Shown piece after piece: positions 22,761-30,835 of a stretch of DNA of 32,351 nt. The position numbers and the translations under genes were made by a program. Within the stretch, counting starts at the first letter, position 1. Each line of letters starts with the position of its first letter. The stretch is from Planctomycetota bacterium (GTDB taxonomy: Bacteria; Planctomycetota; UBA1135; GCA-002686595), in the NCBI GenBank assembly GCA_029248265.1, contig JAQWJQ010000062.1, positions 1 through 32,351 on the forward strand, in the 5' to 3' direction. The notes under the pieces were generated by a model. It was not told the origin of the DNA, ran no database searches, and worked only from the letters and a program-made list of their open reading frames with translations.

Positions 22761-24491
22761 ATGCGACAACGGCTCCGGCTTCCCTCACGACTCCTCCTCA
22801 TCCTCCTCGGGGCGATGGCGGTCAGCGCCCAGGGGGAAGCCAGGGGGCGGGGGGCGCAGGAGGCGGGGACGCTCTTCACGGGCGAGAGGGTCTTCGCGGG
22901 CTTTGACGGGCGCCGACGGGAGGCGCTGGCGCGCCAGCGGGCGCCCTCGGCGATCCTCGTTGTGGGCGGGCGAGTCGTCGCGATCGGCGCGGTGGCCGAG
23001 CTTGCCTCCACCGAGGCGGGTCGACGGGCTCGAAGGGTGGACCTCCCCGGGGGCTTCATCTACCCGGGGTTCCAGGACGCCCATGGTGGGCTCGAACGTC
23101 TTGGGCGGGACCTCGAGCACGTGGACCTCGCGCAGTGCGAGAGCGTGGGGGACTTGATCCAGCGCCTTCAAGCGGGCGCCGCGGCGCTCCCCGCGGGCCG
23201 CTGGGTGCAGGCCAGCGGGTGGGACTCCGCGCAACTCAGCGGCGCCTCGGAGGAGGGCCGAGCGGCGCTCGCGGCCGCGGTGTCCAGGGCCATGCCGGAC
23301 CACCCTGTGTTGCTCCGGGAGGTGTCCGGCGACGGACTTCTTCTCAACGTTGCCGGCTGGGCACAGTGCGGACTCGTGAGGGGAGGCGCGGGCGCAAAGG
23401 ACGCCACCCCATCAGGCGGATGGCTCAGGGGAGAAGCGGCGCAGCGGGCGCTCGCGACGCTCCAAGCGCCGACCATGAAGGAGCGGGCTCGGCGAGTCCT
23501 CCGCGGTCAAGAGGTACTCCTCCGGGCAGGCTTCACCTGCGTCCATGTCTCGGACCTCGACGCGGACATGGCCCGGACGCTGGCTGCGCTGCGCGCGGAC
23601 GGCCGGCTCCGGATCCGGGTCGTGGGATACCTCGACGCCAAGATCGAGGCCTCGCCCGAGGACTGGAGTCGCTGGGAGCGGGACCCGTCTGGAGCGGACC
23701 GCTTCGAGCTGGTCGGGGTCTCCCTCGGCCTCGATGGATCCCTGGCGACGCGGGGGGCGGCGCTGGAGAGGGCCTATGCGGATGACCCTGGGGGGCGCGG
23801 GGCCGTCTCCGTCGGCTTCGCCACCGCGAGCGACCTCGTCACCCAGGCGGCGAGGCTCGGGCGTCAGCCGGCGCTCCGCTGCTCCGGGGATCGCGCCGTG
23901 AGCCTCGCGCTGGACATCTATGCCCGCACAAGCGCCGACTTCCCCGCCTTGATTGGCCTGCGACCTCGCCTTGAGGGGCTCGACCTGGGGAGCCGGACGG
24001 AGCGCGGGCGCCTGCGTTCGCTCGGGGTCGTTTCGTCTGTGCAGCCCGCTCGGCTCGGCCGTCAGACGGGGTGGGCTGCCGAGCGCCTGGGGGAGGGTCG
24101 GGTCCTGGGGCTCCAGCCTTGGAGGAGCTTGCTCGCCGCGGGGTCTCAGCCCCTCGCGCTCGGGAGCGGGAGCCCCGCGGTCGAGGCGGACCCCAGGGTG
24201 ACGTTCTTTACAGCCGTGAGCCGCCGAGCGGTCGCCGCCCCGAAGACCTCGGGTTTCCTCCCGGGGCAGAGCCTGACGGCGAACGAGGCCCTCGGCGGGA
24301 TGACCTCGGGGGCGGCCTTCGCGGCGACCCAGGAGGATCGTCGCGGCTTGCTCGCCAGGGGCTATGGTGGCGACCTCACAGTCCTGGACATGGACCTCAC
24401 CCAGCTCGGGTCGGGTGACGCGGGCAGGGCATTGAAGGCCACGGTCCTCATGACCGTGGTGAACGGAGAGATCCTCCACGACGCGCGCTGA
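22761..24491 (+). CDS. secreted YtcJ-like amidohydrolase-fold protein lacking most metal ligands
   Basis: The 576-residue protein starts with a Sec signal peptide (RLRLPSRLLLILLGAMAVSAQGEA), which fixes the ATG at 22761. The rest aligns with the YtcJ/amidohydrolase_3 family: ILVVGGRVVAIG, GFIYPGFQDAHGG, LGLDGSLATRGAALERAY, SGDRAVSLALD, QPLALGSGSP and a final GDLTVLDMDL. The metal site is nearly gone. The second His of HxH is G110, the K of the GVKL-type strand is S321, the His before xxGD is R373, the His of the EH pair is G406, and the Asp of SD is G470. Only H108 remains. It is therefore probably not a hydrolase and may bind a ligand in the periplasm. The frame is intact, with no frameshift. 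OsmC follows after 12 nt. Confidence 0.82.
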   Translation: MRQRLRLPSRLLLILLGAMAVSAQGEARGRGAQEAGTLFTGERVFAGFDGRRREALARQRAPSAILVVGGRVVAIGAVAELASTEAGRRARRVDLPGGFIYPGFQDAHGGLERLGRDLEHVDLAQCESVGDLIQRLQAGAAALPAGRWVQASGWDSAQLSGASEEGRAALAAAVSRAMPDHPVLLREVSGDGLLLNVAGWAQCGLVRGGAGAKDATPSGGWLRGEAAQRALATLQAPTMKERARRVLRGQEVLLRAGFTCVHVSDLDADMARTLAALRADGRLRIRVVGYLDAKIEASPEDWSRWERDPSGADRFELVGVSLGLDGSLATRGAALERAYADDPGGRGAVSVGFATASDLVTQAARLGRQPALRCSGDRAVSLALDIYARTSADFPALIGLRPRLEGLDLGSRTERGRLRSLGVVSSVQPARLGRQTGWAAERLGEGRVLGLQPWRSLLAAGSQPLALGSGSPAVEADPRVTFFTAVSRRAVAAPKTSGFLPGQSLTANEALGGMTSGAAFAATQEDRRGLLARGYGGDLTVLDMDLTQLGSGDAGRALKATVLMTVVNGEILHDAR

Positions 24492-24503
24492 GCGCCCACC
24501 TTC

Positions 24504-24917
24504 ATGACGACGATCAAGAGCAGCTATCGCGGTGAGCTTCGGACCGAGGCGAGCCATCTCCAATCCGATACGACCCTGGTCACCGACGCGCCGGTGGATA
24601 ACCAGGGACGGGGCGAGTCCTTCTCACCCACGGACCTCGTCGCCACCGGGCTCGCCTCCTGCATGCTCACGATCATGGGCATCGTCGCGGAGCGGCACGG
24701 CTGGGACCTCACGCGGGCGACGGCCTCCGCCACGAAGGTCATGGCGGCGGACCCCGTGCGACGTATCGCCCGTATCGAGGTGACGATCGAGATCCCCGGC
24801 GCGTTCGACGGCCAGGCCCGCGCGGCGCTGGAGAAGGCCGCGCTTGGTTGCCCGGTGCATGCGACTCTCGGTGGGAAGGTCGAGATGCCGGTGCGCTTCG
24901 TCTGGGACGAAGCCTGA
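24504..24917 (+). CDS. OsmC family protein
   Basis: OsmC/Ohr-fold proteins reduce organic hydroperoxides through two cysteines. This 137-residue version has both, C53 in LASCMLTIMG and C116 in ALGCPVHATL, with the family lead-in GESFSPTDLVATGLASC. The sequence fits the general OsmC/YhfA group better than Ohr, so the physiological substrate is open. It is cytoplasmic. It follows the amidohydrolase-like gene by 12 nt with no Shine-Dalgarno sequence and probably shares its transcript. A hairpin lies 7 nt beyond its stop. Confidence 0.92.
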   Translation: MTTIKSSYRGELRTEASHLQSDTTLVTDAPVDNQGRGESFSPTDLVATGLASCMLTIMGIVAERHGWDLTRATASATKVMAADPVRRIARIEVTIEIPGAFDGQARAALEKAALGCPVHATLGGKVEMPVRFVWDEA

Positions 24918-24923
24918 AGCGGA

Positions 24924-24938
24924 GCGCTCCCCGAGCGC
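24924..24938 (+). terminator. short GC hairpin after OsmC gene
   Basis: GCGCTC (24924-24929), CCC loop, GAGCGC (24933-24938), 6 nt after the OsmC stop. There is no following U-tract, so terminator function is only suggested by position. Confidence 0.3.
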
Positions 24939-25142
24939 GAGGTGGCACCGCGGCGCTGCGGGGGCGCCGGGCGGGGTCTCCGGGCGAGGCACGGGGGCAG
25001 CGGAGCCCTGGGTCAGGGCGCGCGGCAGCCCCCTGGGGCGTCAGTGAGTGGAGAAACGCGCCCTGGCGGGTCGTCTCACGGTCGCCGCATTGGCTATCCT
25101 GCTCGCCCGTTTTCCGGATCCTCGAGCCCCCTCTGAACTCTC

Positions 25143-26300
25143 ATGTCCAACCGTCCGACCATCTTCATCGCCGGTTCTGGCGGCATCGGCCGTGCCCTCG
25201 CCCTCATGCTCCGTAACGACGCGGGGCTGGCGGCCGAGGTCGTCCTCGGGGACCTCTCTCAGGAAGCGGCCGACGAGGCGTGTGCCTTCGCCAACGTGGA
25301 CCTCCCCACGGACGCGCCTGCAGCCCGCGGCGTCGTGATGCCGGCGAGTGGCAGCAATGACGAGCTCGGCGTGATCTTGGACGGCGCGGCGGCCATCCTC
25401 GACTGCCTCCCGGGAGCTCAGGCGCCCCGCATGGCCCGCCTCGCGAAGGCGCACGGGTGCCACTACCTGAACCTCACGGAGTATGTTGCCGAGACCAATG
25501 AGGTGCTCGGGATCGCGGAGGGCGCCGACACCTGCTTCGCCCTGCAGTGCGGCCTTGCGCCCGGCTACATCAACATCCTCGGGAACGACCTCTTCCGGAA
25601 GGCCACGGCCGCCTGGGGGGTCGACACGGTGGACAAGCTCGAGATGCGGGTCGGGGCGATCACCCGACACGCGACCGAGCCCCACTTCTATGGCTGGACG
25701 TGGAGCCCTGTCGGTGTCGCGACGGAGTACGTCAAGGACGCCATCGCGGTCCGTGACTTCAAGACGGTGGAGTTGCCGTCGCTGACCGAGTGCAAGACGG
25801 TCCTGTTGCACGGCTTCCCCTTCGAGGAGGCGCTGACCTCCGGCGGCGCGGCGGACCTGCCCGAGGCCCTGGCGGGGAAGGTCCGAGACCTGGACTACAA
25901 GACCCTGCGCCACCCCGGTCACTACGAGTGGGTCGAGGGCGTGCTCGCGGCGATTCCGGACGGGGACGACCGGCCCGCTCGCCTGCAGGAGGCGATGGAG
26001 GCCCAGATCCCACACGTCGAGGATGACCTCGTCGTGGTTTATGCCTCCGTCGAGGGACGTGACAAGGACGGGGCGCTGCGCGCGGAGCGAGCCGCCCTCT
26101 TCTGCCCGAGCATCGAGGTCGGCGGTCGACGCCTGCGGGCCATCCAGTCCACCACCGCGGCGGGGATCGCGGAGGTCCTGCGGATCGTGCTCGCTGGCGG
26201 GCACAAGGGCGCCTTGCTGCAGTCCCAGGTGCCGACCGAGACCTTCCTGAACGGGCCCTTCGTCTCGCTCGCCTACGTGGACGAGCAGGCGCGCGGATGA
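25143..26300 (+). CDS. saccharopine dehydrogenase family protein
   Basis: This 385-residue NAD(P)-dependent oxidoreductase starts with a Rossmann motif, IFIAGSGGIGRALA (GSGGIG near residues 11-16), and an acidic strand end VVLGDLS. The central part has the family signature: ILDCLPGAQAPRMARLAKAHGCHYLNLTEY, QCGLAPGYINILG, and TLRHPGHYEWVEG, the counterpart of the TLRYPGH motif in saccharopine and lysine 6-dehydrogenases. The exact substrate (saccharopine, a related opine or lysine) is not decided, and no lysine-pathway gene is adjacent. A TATCCT hexamer at 25095-25100, about 43 nt upstream, is a possible -10. There is no Shine-Dalgarno sequence. It converges on the cytochrome gene, with a 28-bp spacer. 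Confidence 0.85.
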   Translation: MSNRPTIFIAGSGGIGRALALMLRNDAGLAAEVVLGDLSQEAADEACAFANVDLPTDAPAARGVVMPASGSNDELGVILDGAAAILDCLPGAQAPRMARLAKAHGCHYLNLTEYVAETNEVLGIAEGADTCFALQCGLAPGYINILGNDLFRKATAAWGVDTVDKLEMRVGAITRHATEPHFYGWTWSPVGVATEYVKDAIAVRDFKTVELPSLTECKTVLLHGFPFEEALTSGGAADLPEALAGKVRDLDYKTLRHPGHYEWVEGVLAAIPDGDDRPARLQEAMEAQIPHVEDDLVVVYASVEGRDKDGALRAERAALFCPSIEVGGRRLRAIQSTTAAGIAEVLRIVLAGGHKGALLQSQVPTETFLNGPFVSLAYVDEQARG

Positions 26301-26314
26301 GCCTCGCGCTGGGT

Positions 26315-26327
26315 CCCCGAGGAGGGG
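26315..26327. terminator. hairpin between convergent genes
   Basis: CCCC-GAGGA-GGGG with weaker flanking pairs, filling most of the 28-bp spacer between two convergent stop codons. The position suggests a bidirectional terminator; the stem is short and there is no U-tract. Confidence 0.3.
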
Positions 26328-26328
26328 C

Positions 26329-26718
26329 TCAGCGGCGGGCCGCCTCGAGCGTGTCCATAAGCCCGAGCACGTGATCCGCGACCCGCAGGCGCGCGGCCTC
26401 GGGGACGTTGCGGTTGATGGGCGGCATGTACTTGGACTTCGACAGATGCGGGGCCTTGCGCTTGTAGGCCTGCGGGTCGTCGAGGTACTCCAGGAGGCTC
26501 TCGCGGGTCCAGTACTTCCGCTTCCCCAGGTAAGTGCCGCCCCGGCCCTGGAGCGCGCGTCCCGAGTCGCCGTGGCAGTGAGCGCACAGCCGTGTGTAGA
26601 TCTCCTCGCCTGAACGGTCGGCATAGGCTGAGGCTCCGTCGCACCCCGCCGCAGAGAGGCCGACCCAGAGTGAGAGCGCCGCGATGACGGCGCCTCTTTG
26701 TTGCTTGGGACGGCTCAT
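26329..26718 (-). CDS. mono-haem cytochrome c lipoprotein
   Basis: This small (129-residue) class I cytochrome c acts outside the cytoplasmic membrane. A hydrophobic signal ends in LSAAGC with C26 as the probable lipidated cysteine. The haem site is CAHCH (C45, C48, H49), and the likely distal ligand is M98 in KYMPPINRNV. In between are GRALQGRGGTYLGKRKYW and the FLRDP-like LEYLDDPQAYK common in this class. It would carry electrons at the membrane surface. The ATG at 26718 is preferred because it precedes the signal peptide directly; a frame continues upstream without homology. It is downstream of the TMTC-like gene (77-nt gap) and has its own -10 candidate. Confidence 0.88.
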   Translation of the reverse strand: MSRPKQQRGAVIAALSLWVGLSAAGCDGASAYADRSGEEIYTRLCAHCHGDSGRALQGRGGTYLGKRKYWTRESLLEYLDDPQAYKRKAPHLSKSKYMPPINRNVPEAARLRVADHVLGLMDTLEAARR

Positions 26719-26725
26719 GGGCAGA

Positions 26726-26731
26726 GATGTA
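26726..26731 (-). promoter_or_regulatory. candidate -10 box for cytochrome gene
   Basis: TACATC on the minus strand, 7 nt before the ATG at 26718. The consensus match is only partial, but the spacing equals that of the better examples in this window. Confidence 0.25.
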
Positions 26732-26795
26732 GGCCCCCGGCGGGACGGCGACAAGGAGAACCCGCATCGATTCGGCGCTTGACCCGCCCTGGAGC

Positions 26796-28607
26796 TCATC
26801 GCCGGCTCCTCGCCTGCTCGAGGGCTGCTCTGGCGCGGTCGTCCCCGGGGTCGAGAGCCAACGCTTGTTCGAGGGCGGCGCACGCGCCAGCGGAGTCTCC
26901 TGACTCGAGGAGCGAGCGGCCGAGACCCCGGTGGAAGGCCCCGCGCCCGGGCGCGAGCCCGACGGCGCGCCGGTACTCTGCTGCGGCCTCTTCGTGGGCC
27001 CCTGCGCGCAGGAGGACGTTACCGAGGTTGGCCCGCGCCACGGGGTTGTTGGGACCCGCGGCCACGGCGGCCCTCAGCTGAAGTTCGGCCTCGAGGAGGT
27101 CCCCCTCCGAGAGGGCAAGGGTGCCCAGGTTCGTCCGGGGGCGGCTGTAGTCCGGGTCGAGCTCGATCGCGTGCTCGAAGGCCGCGCGGGCGGCGAGGAG
27201 GTCCCCGCTCTCGCGCGCGGCGTTGCCGAGGTCGTTCCACACCCGAGGGTCCTCCTCGTGGGCGGGCAGGTGGGCGCGCCAGAAGGAGGCGCGGCTGTCA
27301 TAGGTCGAGGCCGCGTCAGGGATCGAGGCGACGCAGACGCCGAGGATCGCCAGGCGCGCCGCCGCCCGGAGCCACGTCGAGGGGAGGCGGCAGAGGCCTG
27401 CCTCGAGCAGCGCCGACGACGCGTAGCAGCCGAGGAGCATGGGCTGGTAGAGGAAGCGCGGTGCGAAGAGTTCGCCGGCTGGAACGATCTGCACCAGCGG
27501 GAGGAGCGCGAGGGCCACCGCCCCCAGGCTCACAAGGCCGGCGCAGGCCGCGGCGCCCGCGGGCCCGGTCCGCGCCGAGCCGCGGACGGCAAGCGTCACC
27601 GCGGCGGCGAAGCCAGCGGCGAGCAGGGCCGCGGCGCGGAGCCAGGGGCCGGGGCGCGCCTCCAGATCAGCGAGGTGAATCGACGGCGGCCACGCCCGCC
27701 ACGGGGAGAGGAACTCGCAGGCCCCAGACCACCACGCGGCGAGCCCGAGCGGGAGCCTCTCGAGGAGGGGCAGGGCAGCCAGCGGGGCGGTGGGAGACGA
27801 GGGGATGGGGGAGCCGAGGGCATGCTGCCTGAGGGCGGCCACGGCGAGGAGCGCTGCGGCGCCGCCGAGGACCCCGCCGATGGCTGCTCGGCGTCCCGAG
27901 CAGCGCGCCAAGAGGAGGGGAAGGAGCGGGATCAGCACCACGCCGTCCTCCTTGCCGAGGAGCGCAATGAGGCAGGCCGCGAAGGCGACGGCAGCACCGC
28001 GCAGGCCGCGGCCCCGGCTGGTGGGCGAGAGGGAGGCCGCGCCGAGGAGCCCGATGGCGGCGCCCATGGCGGAGACGAGTGAGGTGCGGCCGGAGATCCA
28101 GGCCACCACGTCCGCGGCGGCGGGATGTAAGGCGAAGAGGCCGAGGCCGAGCCAGGGAAGCGGGAGGCCATGGGACCGATCGAGCCGGATCAACGCGGCG
28201 CCGGCAAGCAGCACGATCAGGGCGTGGAGGACCACGTTGGTGCGTCGAAAGCGGATCCAGTCCGGCTCGGTGCCTCGTCCCTCCGGGCTGGCGCTGCGAT
28301 CCCAGCGCAGCAGGAGGGCGGCCAGCGGGCGGTAGTGGCCGGCGTCCTCGATGTGGTGCCAGTAGTCGCGCTGGAATGCCGAGCGCGCGGGCAGGGATCC
28401 GTCCACCACCGGATTCCCGACGACGGCCTCCCGGTCGTCGTACGAGGGGCCGACCGTGGTCGGGATCGACGCGGGGCCCCAGGCTGCCAGCGTGACCAGG
28501 AGCAGGCCCAGGAGCCACGGCCAGGGGGAGCCGCCGCGGGGGGGCGGGGTCGGGGGCCGGCTGGGGGGCCGGCTGGGGACCTGGACGGGGTGGATGGGCT
28601 CGGGCAC
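26796..28607 (-). CDS. TMTC-like multi-pass membrane protein with C-terminal TPR repeats
   Basis: The 603-residue protein has a Pro-rich cytoplasmic start, then roughly nine or ten membrane helices (about 30-445) and four TPR units (about 455-603). The first loop reads YDDREAVVGNPVV and DYWHHIEDAGHYRPLAAL. The third region has LFALHPAAADVVAWISGRTSLV. These are the signatures of the TMTC/PMT-like GT-C proteins that transfer mannose in eukaryotes and are common as uncharacterised bacterial homologues. A role in surface protein glycosylation is therefore an inference. The TPRs keep the usual W-LG-A-A-P pattern (WNDLGNAARESGDLLAARAAFEHAIELDP). The start is GTG at 28607, with a TACCAT hexamer 9 nt upstream. 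It is divergent from another large membrane protein with only 56 bp between them. Confidence 0.8.
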   Translation of the reverse strand: MPEPIHPVQVPSRPPSRPPTPPPRGGSPWPWLLGLLLVTLAAWGPASIPTTVGPSYDDREAVVGNPVVDGSLPARSAFQRDYWHHIEDAGHYRPLAALLLRWDRSASPEGRGTEPDWIRFRRTNVVLHALIVLLAGAALIRLDRSHGLPLPWLGLGLFALHPAAADVVAWISGRTSLVSAMGAAIGLLGAASLSPTSRGRGLRGAAVAFAACLIALLGKEDGVVLIPLLPLLLARCSGRRAAIGGVLGGAAALLAVAALRQHALGSPIPSSPTAPLAALPLLERLPLGLAAWWSGACEFLSPWRAWPPSIHLADLEARPGPWLRAAALLAAGFAAAVTLAVRGSARTGPAGAAACAGLVSLGAVALALLPLVQIVPAGELFAPRFLYQPMLLGCYASSALLEAGLCRLPSTWLRAAARLAILGVCVASIPDAASTYDSRASFWRAHLPAHEEDPRVWNDLGNAARESGDLLAARAAFEHAIELDPDYSRPRTNLGTLALSEGDLLEAELQLRAAVAAGPNNPVARANLGNVLLRAGAHEEAAAEYRRAVGLAPGRGAFHRGLGRSLLESGDSAGACAALEQALALDPGDDRARAALEQARSRR

Positions 28608-28616
28608 GCGGAGTGG

Positions 28617-28622
28617 ATGGTA
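28617..28622 (-). promoter_or_regulatory. candidate -10 box for TMTC-like gene
   Basis: TACCAT on the minus strand, 9 nt before the GTG at 28607. It lies in the 56-bp divergent spacer and faces away from the TAGGCT of the opposite gene. Confidence 0.35.
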
Positions 28623-28650
28623 GCGACGGGAACGGGCGGGGCCGATTCCG

Positions 28651-28656
28651 TAGGCT
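28651..28656 (+). promoter_or_regulatory. candidate -10 box for membrane protein gene
   Basis: TAGGCT, 7 nt before the ATG at 28664. It supports this ATG over an in-frame ATG at 28613, and it pairs with the divergent TACCAT at 28617-28622. Confidence 0.35.
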
Positions 28657-28663
28657 CGGGAGC

Positions 28664-30502
28664 ATGGTTCGCATCCTCGTTGTCCTCCTCCTGGCCTATC
28701 TGGGCGTTCGGGCCCTGATGGTGCTCGCGCTCGGGGACGTGTTCTTCTACGGGGAGGAGTTGGAGAAGGGGACGGTGTCCCTCGGGCTGCTCGGGGGCAG
28801 CGGGGTCCCCCTCTTCAGGTGGCCGTACCATCCCTACGAGGGGGGCGGCTTCGTGGCGAGCTGGTTCAAGCTCCCCTTCTTCTGGCTGCTCGGCCCGTGC
28901 GTCCTGGCCCACAAGGCGGCGGCGATCACCTGGGGCCTCTTGCTGCTCACGGCGACGGTGGGCTTCGTGGGGCGCCACGCCGGCAGGGGCGCCGCAGCGC
29001 TCGCGGGGGCGCTCCTGATCTTCGGCCCCGCCCACTTCCAGCGGGAGTCACTGCTCCACGTCGGCATTCACTTCGAGAGTCTGTTGTGGATCGCGGTGAT
29101 CTTTGACCTCGGCCTGCGGGTCGCCGCGACGCCCGCGGATGAGCGCCCCGCCCGGAGCCTGCTGGTCGGCCTCGGGCTCGCCGCAGGGTTCGGCTCCTAC
29201 TTCAGCTACCAGGTGCCCCTCGCGGTCCTGGCCGTGATCGCCCTGCTCGCCCGCTCCGGGTGGCGACGCATTTTCTCTCCGGCGCTCATGGTCTCCACGG
29301 TGGTGGGGCTCCTCCCGCTCCTCTGGATGGCACTCTCTGTCGGGATCGAGGTGGTGGACATTCACGGCGCCGAGGTCGGCGAGGAGGGCGGCACCACGCG
29401 GCTGTTCGGCGCCCTGCGAGTCGGGTTGAGCTCAACAGCGGCACGCGTCGGGGTCGGTCTTGGAATCGTCAGCTCCGTGGCGGGGCTGCTCGCGGTGCCG
29501 CCAGGGCCTGAGCGAGCGCGTGCGCTCGGGCTTGTGTCCGGGTTCTGCGGGCTCTGGCTGGTCTTGGCGGCGGTGTCCGGGATGGTGCCCCCCGCCTCAG
29601 CAGAGGGGCACTGGATCCAGCTGGTTCGTTTCGCCCCCCTGGTCTTTGGCGGGCTCCTCCTCGTGGCGATGGCGGCCGGTCCGGCCCTTCGCATCGGGCT
29701 CAGCGACGGGGCGACGCACCAGGTGGCGCGCCTCGCGTCGGCCGGGTTGCTCGCTCTCGGCGCCGTGCACGCCACGAAGAACATCTCCGCTGGCGACCTC
29801 GGAAGCGCCCGGGCGAACCTCGGCGTCCTGAGGCAGACCAGCGGCGTGGAATTGCGCGGCGCCTTCGTCAAGCTCGCCCCGCGCCTGGAGAACCCCAGCG
29901 TCCTTGACCCGGCCGTGCGCGCGGCGCGGTCGGTGGCCAGGCTTGGCCAGCTCGAGGAGCCCCGCAGGAACCTCCTCACCTCGGAGCTCGCGGCGGCGGC
30001 GGCCCAGCACGCAGTGGGCGCCACCGCGGTCGAGCTCCTCGAGGCGCTCGCCGTCGAGTTGGGGGAGGGCCACGCCCGTGATTCGGTCTCTCTCGGGCTT
30101 GGGCCTGCGGTGTACCGTGATCATGGTGGTGACGTGCGGGGGGCCCTGGGGACCGCGGACCTGACCCCGACCCTGGCCGAGGCGCTCGGTCGCTACGGCA
30201 GCGGGTGGGTCAGCTACCCGGGCTTCGTCTCGGTCGAACTCGAGCAGGCCGCAGGGACGAAGTGGGAGGTGCCGTTCCTTCGCGGCCTCGGGAGGCGCGT
30301 CTACCGCTCGTCTGTGCTGCAACCGTACTGGGGGGGCTTGCTGGGCGTTCCCCTCATGCTCCGTCCGGAGACGTCGAGGCTCAGGCTTGCCGAGGTGCTG
30401 GACAGCGCCGGCGCGTCGGAGCTGGCTCGGGCGGCGGTCCTCGCCGGGTTCGACGGCGCCGAGGGAGACTTCCGCGCCCCGGGGACTACACTGCTCCCAT
30501 GA
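28664..30502 (+). CDS. large multi-pass membrane protein of unknown function
   Basis: This 612-residue protein belongs to no family I recognise. The first 390 residues or so hold about nine hydrophobic helices, starting at the N-terminus (VRILVVLLLAYLGVRALMVLAL). A loop between the first helices has RWPYHPYEGGGFVASWFKLPFFWLLGP. Between helices are HVGIHFESLLWIAV and GSYFSYQVPLAVLAV. The last 220 residues are soluble, Ala/Leu-rich and without membrane segments. The topology resembles GT-C glycosyltransferases or other polytopic envelope proteins, but no DxD or other catalytic motif is clear. It starts in the short divergent spacer with the TMTC-like gene and its stop overlaps the xseB start (ATGA), so it is first in the operon with xseB-ispA. 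Confidence 0.7.
   Translation: MVRILVVLLLAYLGVRALMVLALGDVFFYGEELEKGTVSLGLLGGSGVPLFRWPYHPYEGGGFVASWFKLPFFWLLGPCVLAHKAAAITWGLLLLTATVGFVGRHAGRGAAALAGALLIFGPAHFQRESLLHVGIHFESLLWIAVIFDLGLRVAATPADERPARSLLVGLGLAAGFGSYFSYQVPLAVLAVIALLARSGWRRIFSPALMVSTVVGLLPLLWMALSVGIEVVDIHGAEVGEEGGTTRLFGALRVGLSSTAARVGVGLGIVSSVAGLLAVPPGPERARALGLVSGFCGLWLVLAAVSGMVPPASAEGHWIQLVRFAPLVFGGLLLVAMAAGPALRIGLSDGATHQVARLASAGLLALGAVHATKNISAGDLGSARANLGVLRQTSGVELRGAFVKLAPRLENPSVLDPAVRAARSVARLGQLEEPRRNLLTSELAAAAAQHAVGATAVELLEALAVELGEGHARDSVSLGLGPAVYRDHGGDVRGALGTADLTPTLAEALGRYGSGWVSYPGFVSVELEQAAGTKWEVPFLRGLGRRVYRSSVLQPYWGGLLGVPLMLRPETSRLRLAEVLDSAGASELARAAVLAGFDGAEGDFRAPGTTLLP
30487..30492 (+). promoter_or_regulatory. candidate -10 box for xseB-ispA
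   Basis: TACACT, 6 nt before the xseB ATG and inside the last codons of the membrane protein gene. It is identical to the hexamer before the SDR gene. It could drive xseB-ispA separately from the upstream gene. Confidence 0.35.
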
Positions 30503-30822
30503 GCGCGAAGCGTGGCACCAAAGGGTCGGACGAAGCTCCGGCGATGTTCGACGAGAGTCTCGGCCGCCTCGAAGAGGTCGTCGCGGAGCTGGAGGAGGGT
30601 GGCCTCGGCCTCGAGGAGTCACTTGAGCGCTACAAGGAAGGCGTGGGGCTCCTCAAGGGCTGCCGTGAGCGTCTCTCGAGCTTCCGTGCCCAGGTCGAGG
30701 AGCTCACGGCGGAGGGCGTCATCGACCACGACGGGGACCCCGATGCCGCTGGTGGTGAGGGCGGCGGCGCCACGCCTCCCTCCGGGCCGGTGGGCATGGA
30801 CGGGCTGGACACGCCCTTCTGA
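30499..30822 (+). CDS. xseB: exodeoxyribonuclease VII small subunit
   Basis: XseB is the small helical subunit that binds several copies to XseA in exonuclease VII, which degrades single-stranded DNA. The core FDESLGRLEEVVAELEEGGLGLEESLERYKEGVGLLKGCRERL is the whole family domain (about residues 17-60). The 107-residue length includes a Gly/Pro-rich, probably disordered tail of about 35 residues. The ATG overlaps the upstream stop (ATGA). xseA is not in the window. The order xseB-ispA-dxs is the same as in E. coli. Confidence 0.93.
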   Translation: MSAKRGTKGSDEAPAMFDESLGRLEEVVAELEEGGLGLEESLERYKEGVGLLKGCRERLSSFRAQVEELTAEGVIDHDGDPDAAGGEGGGATPPSGPVGMDGLDTPF

Positions 30823-30835
30823 TCGCGGAGCCCCA

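Noticed and set aside
22761-24491. Amidohydrolase gene as a decayed pseudogene
   Set aside because: The frame is uninterrupted over 576 codons, with signal peptide and structural motifs preserved. Only ligand positions have changed, so a functional non-catalytic protein is more likely.
25041-26624. 527-codon open frame antisense to the saccharopine-dehydrogenase-like gene
   Set aside because: It mirrors codon bias of the opposite strand and overlaps the cytochrome gene; no motif is seen.
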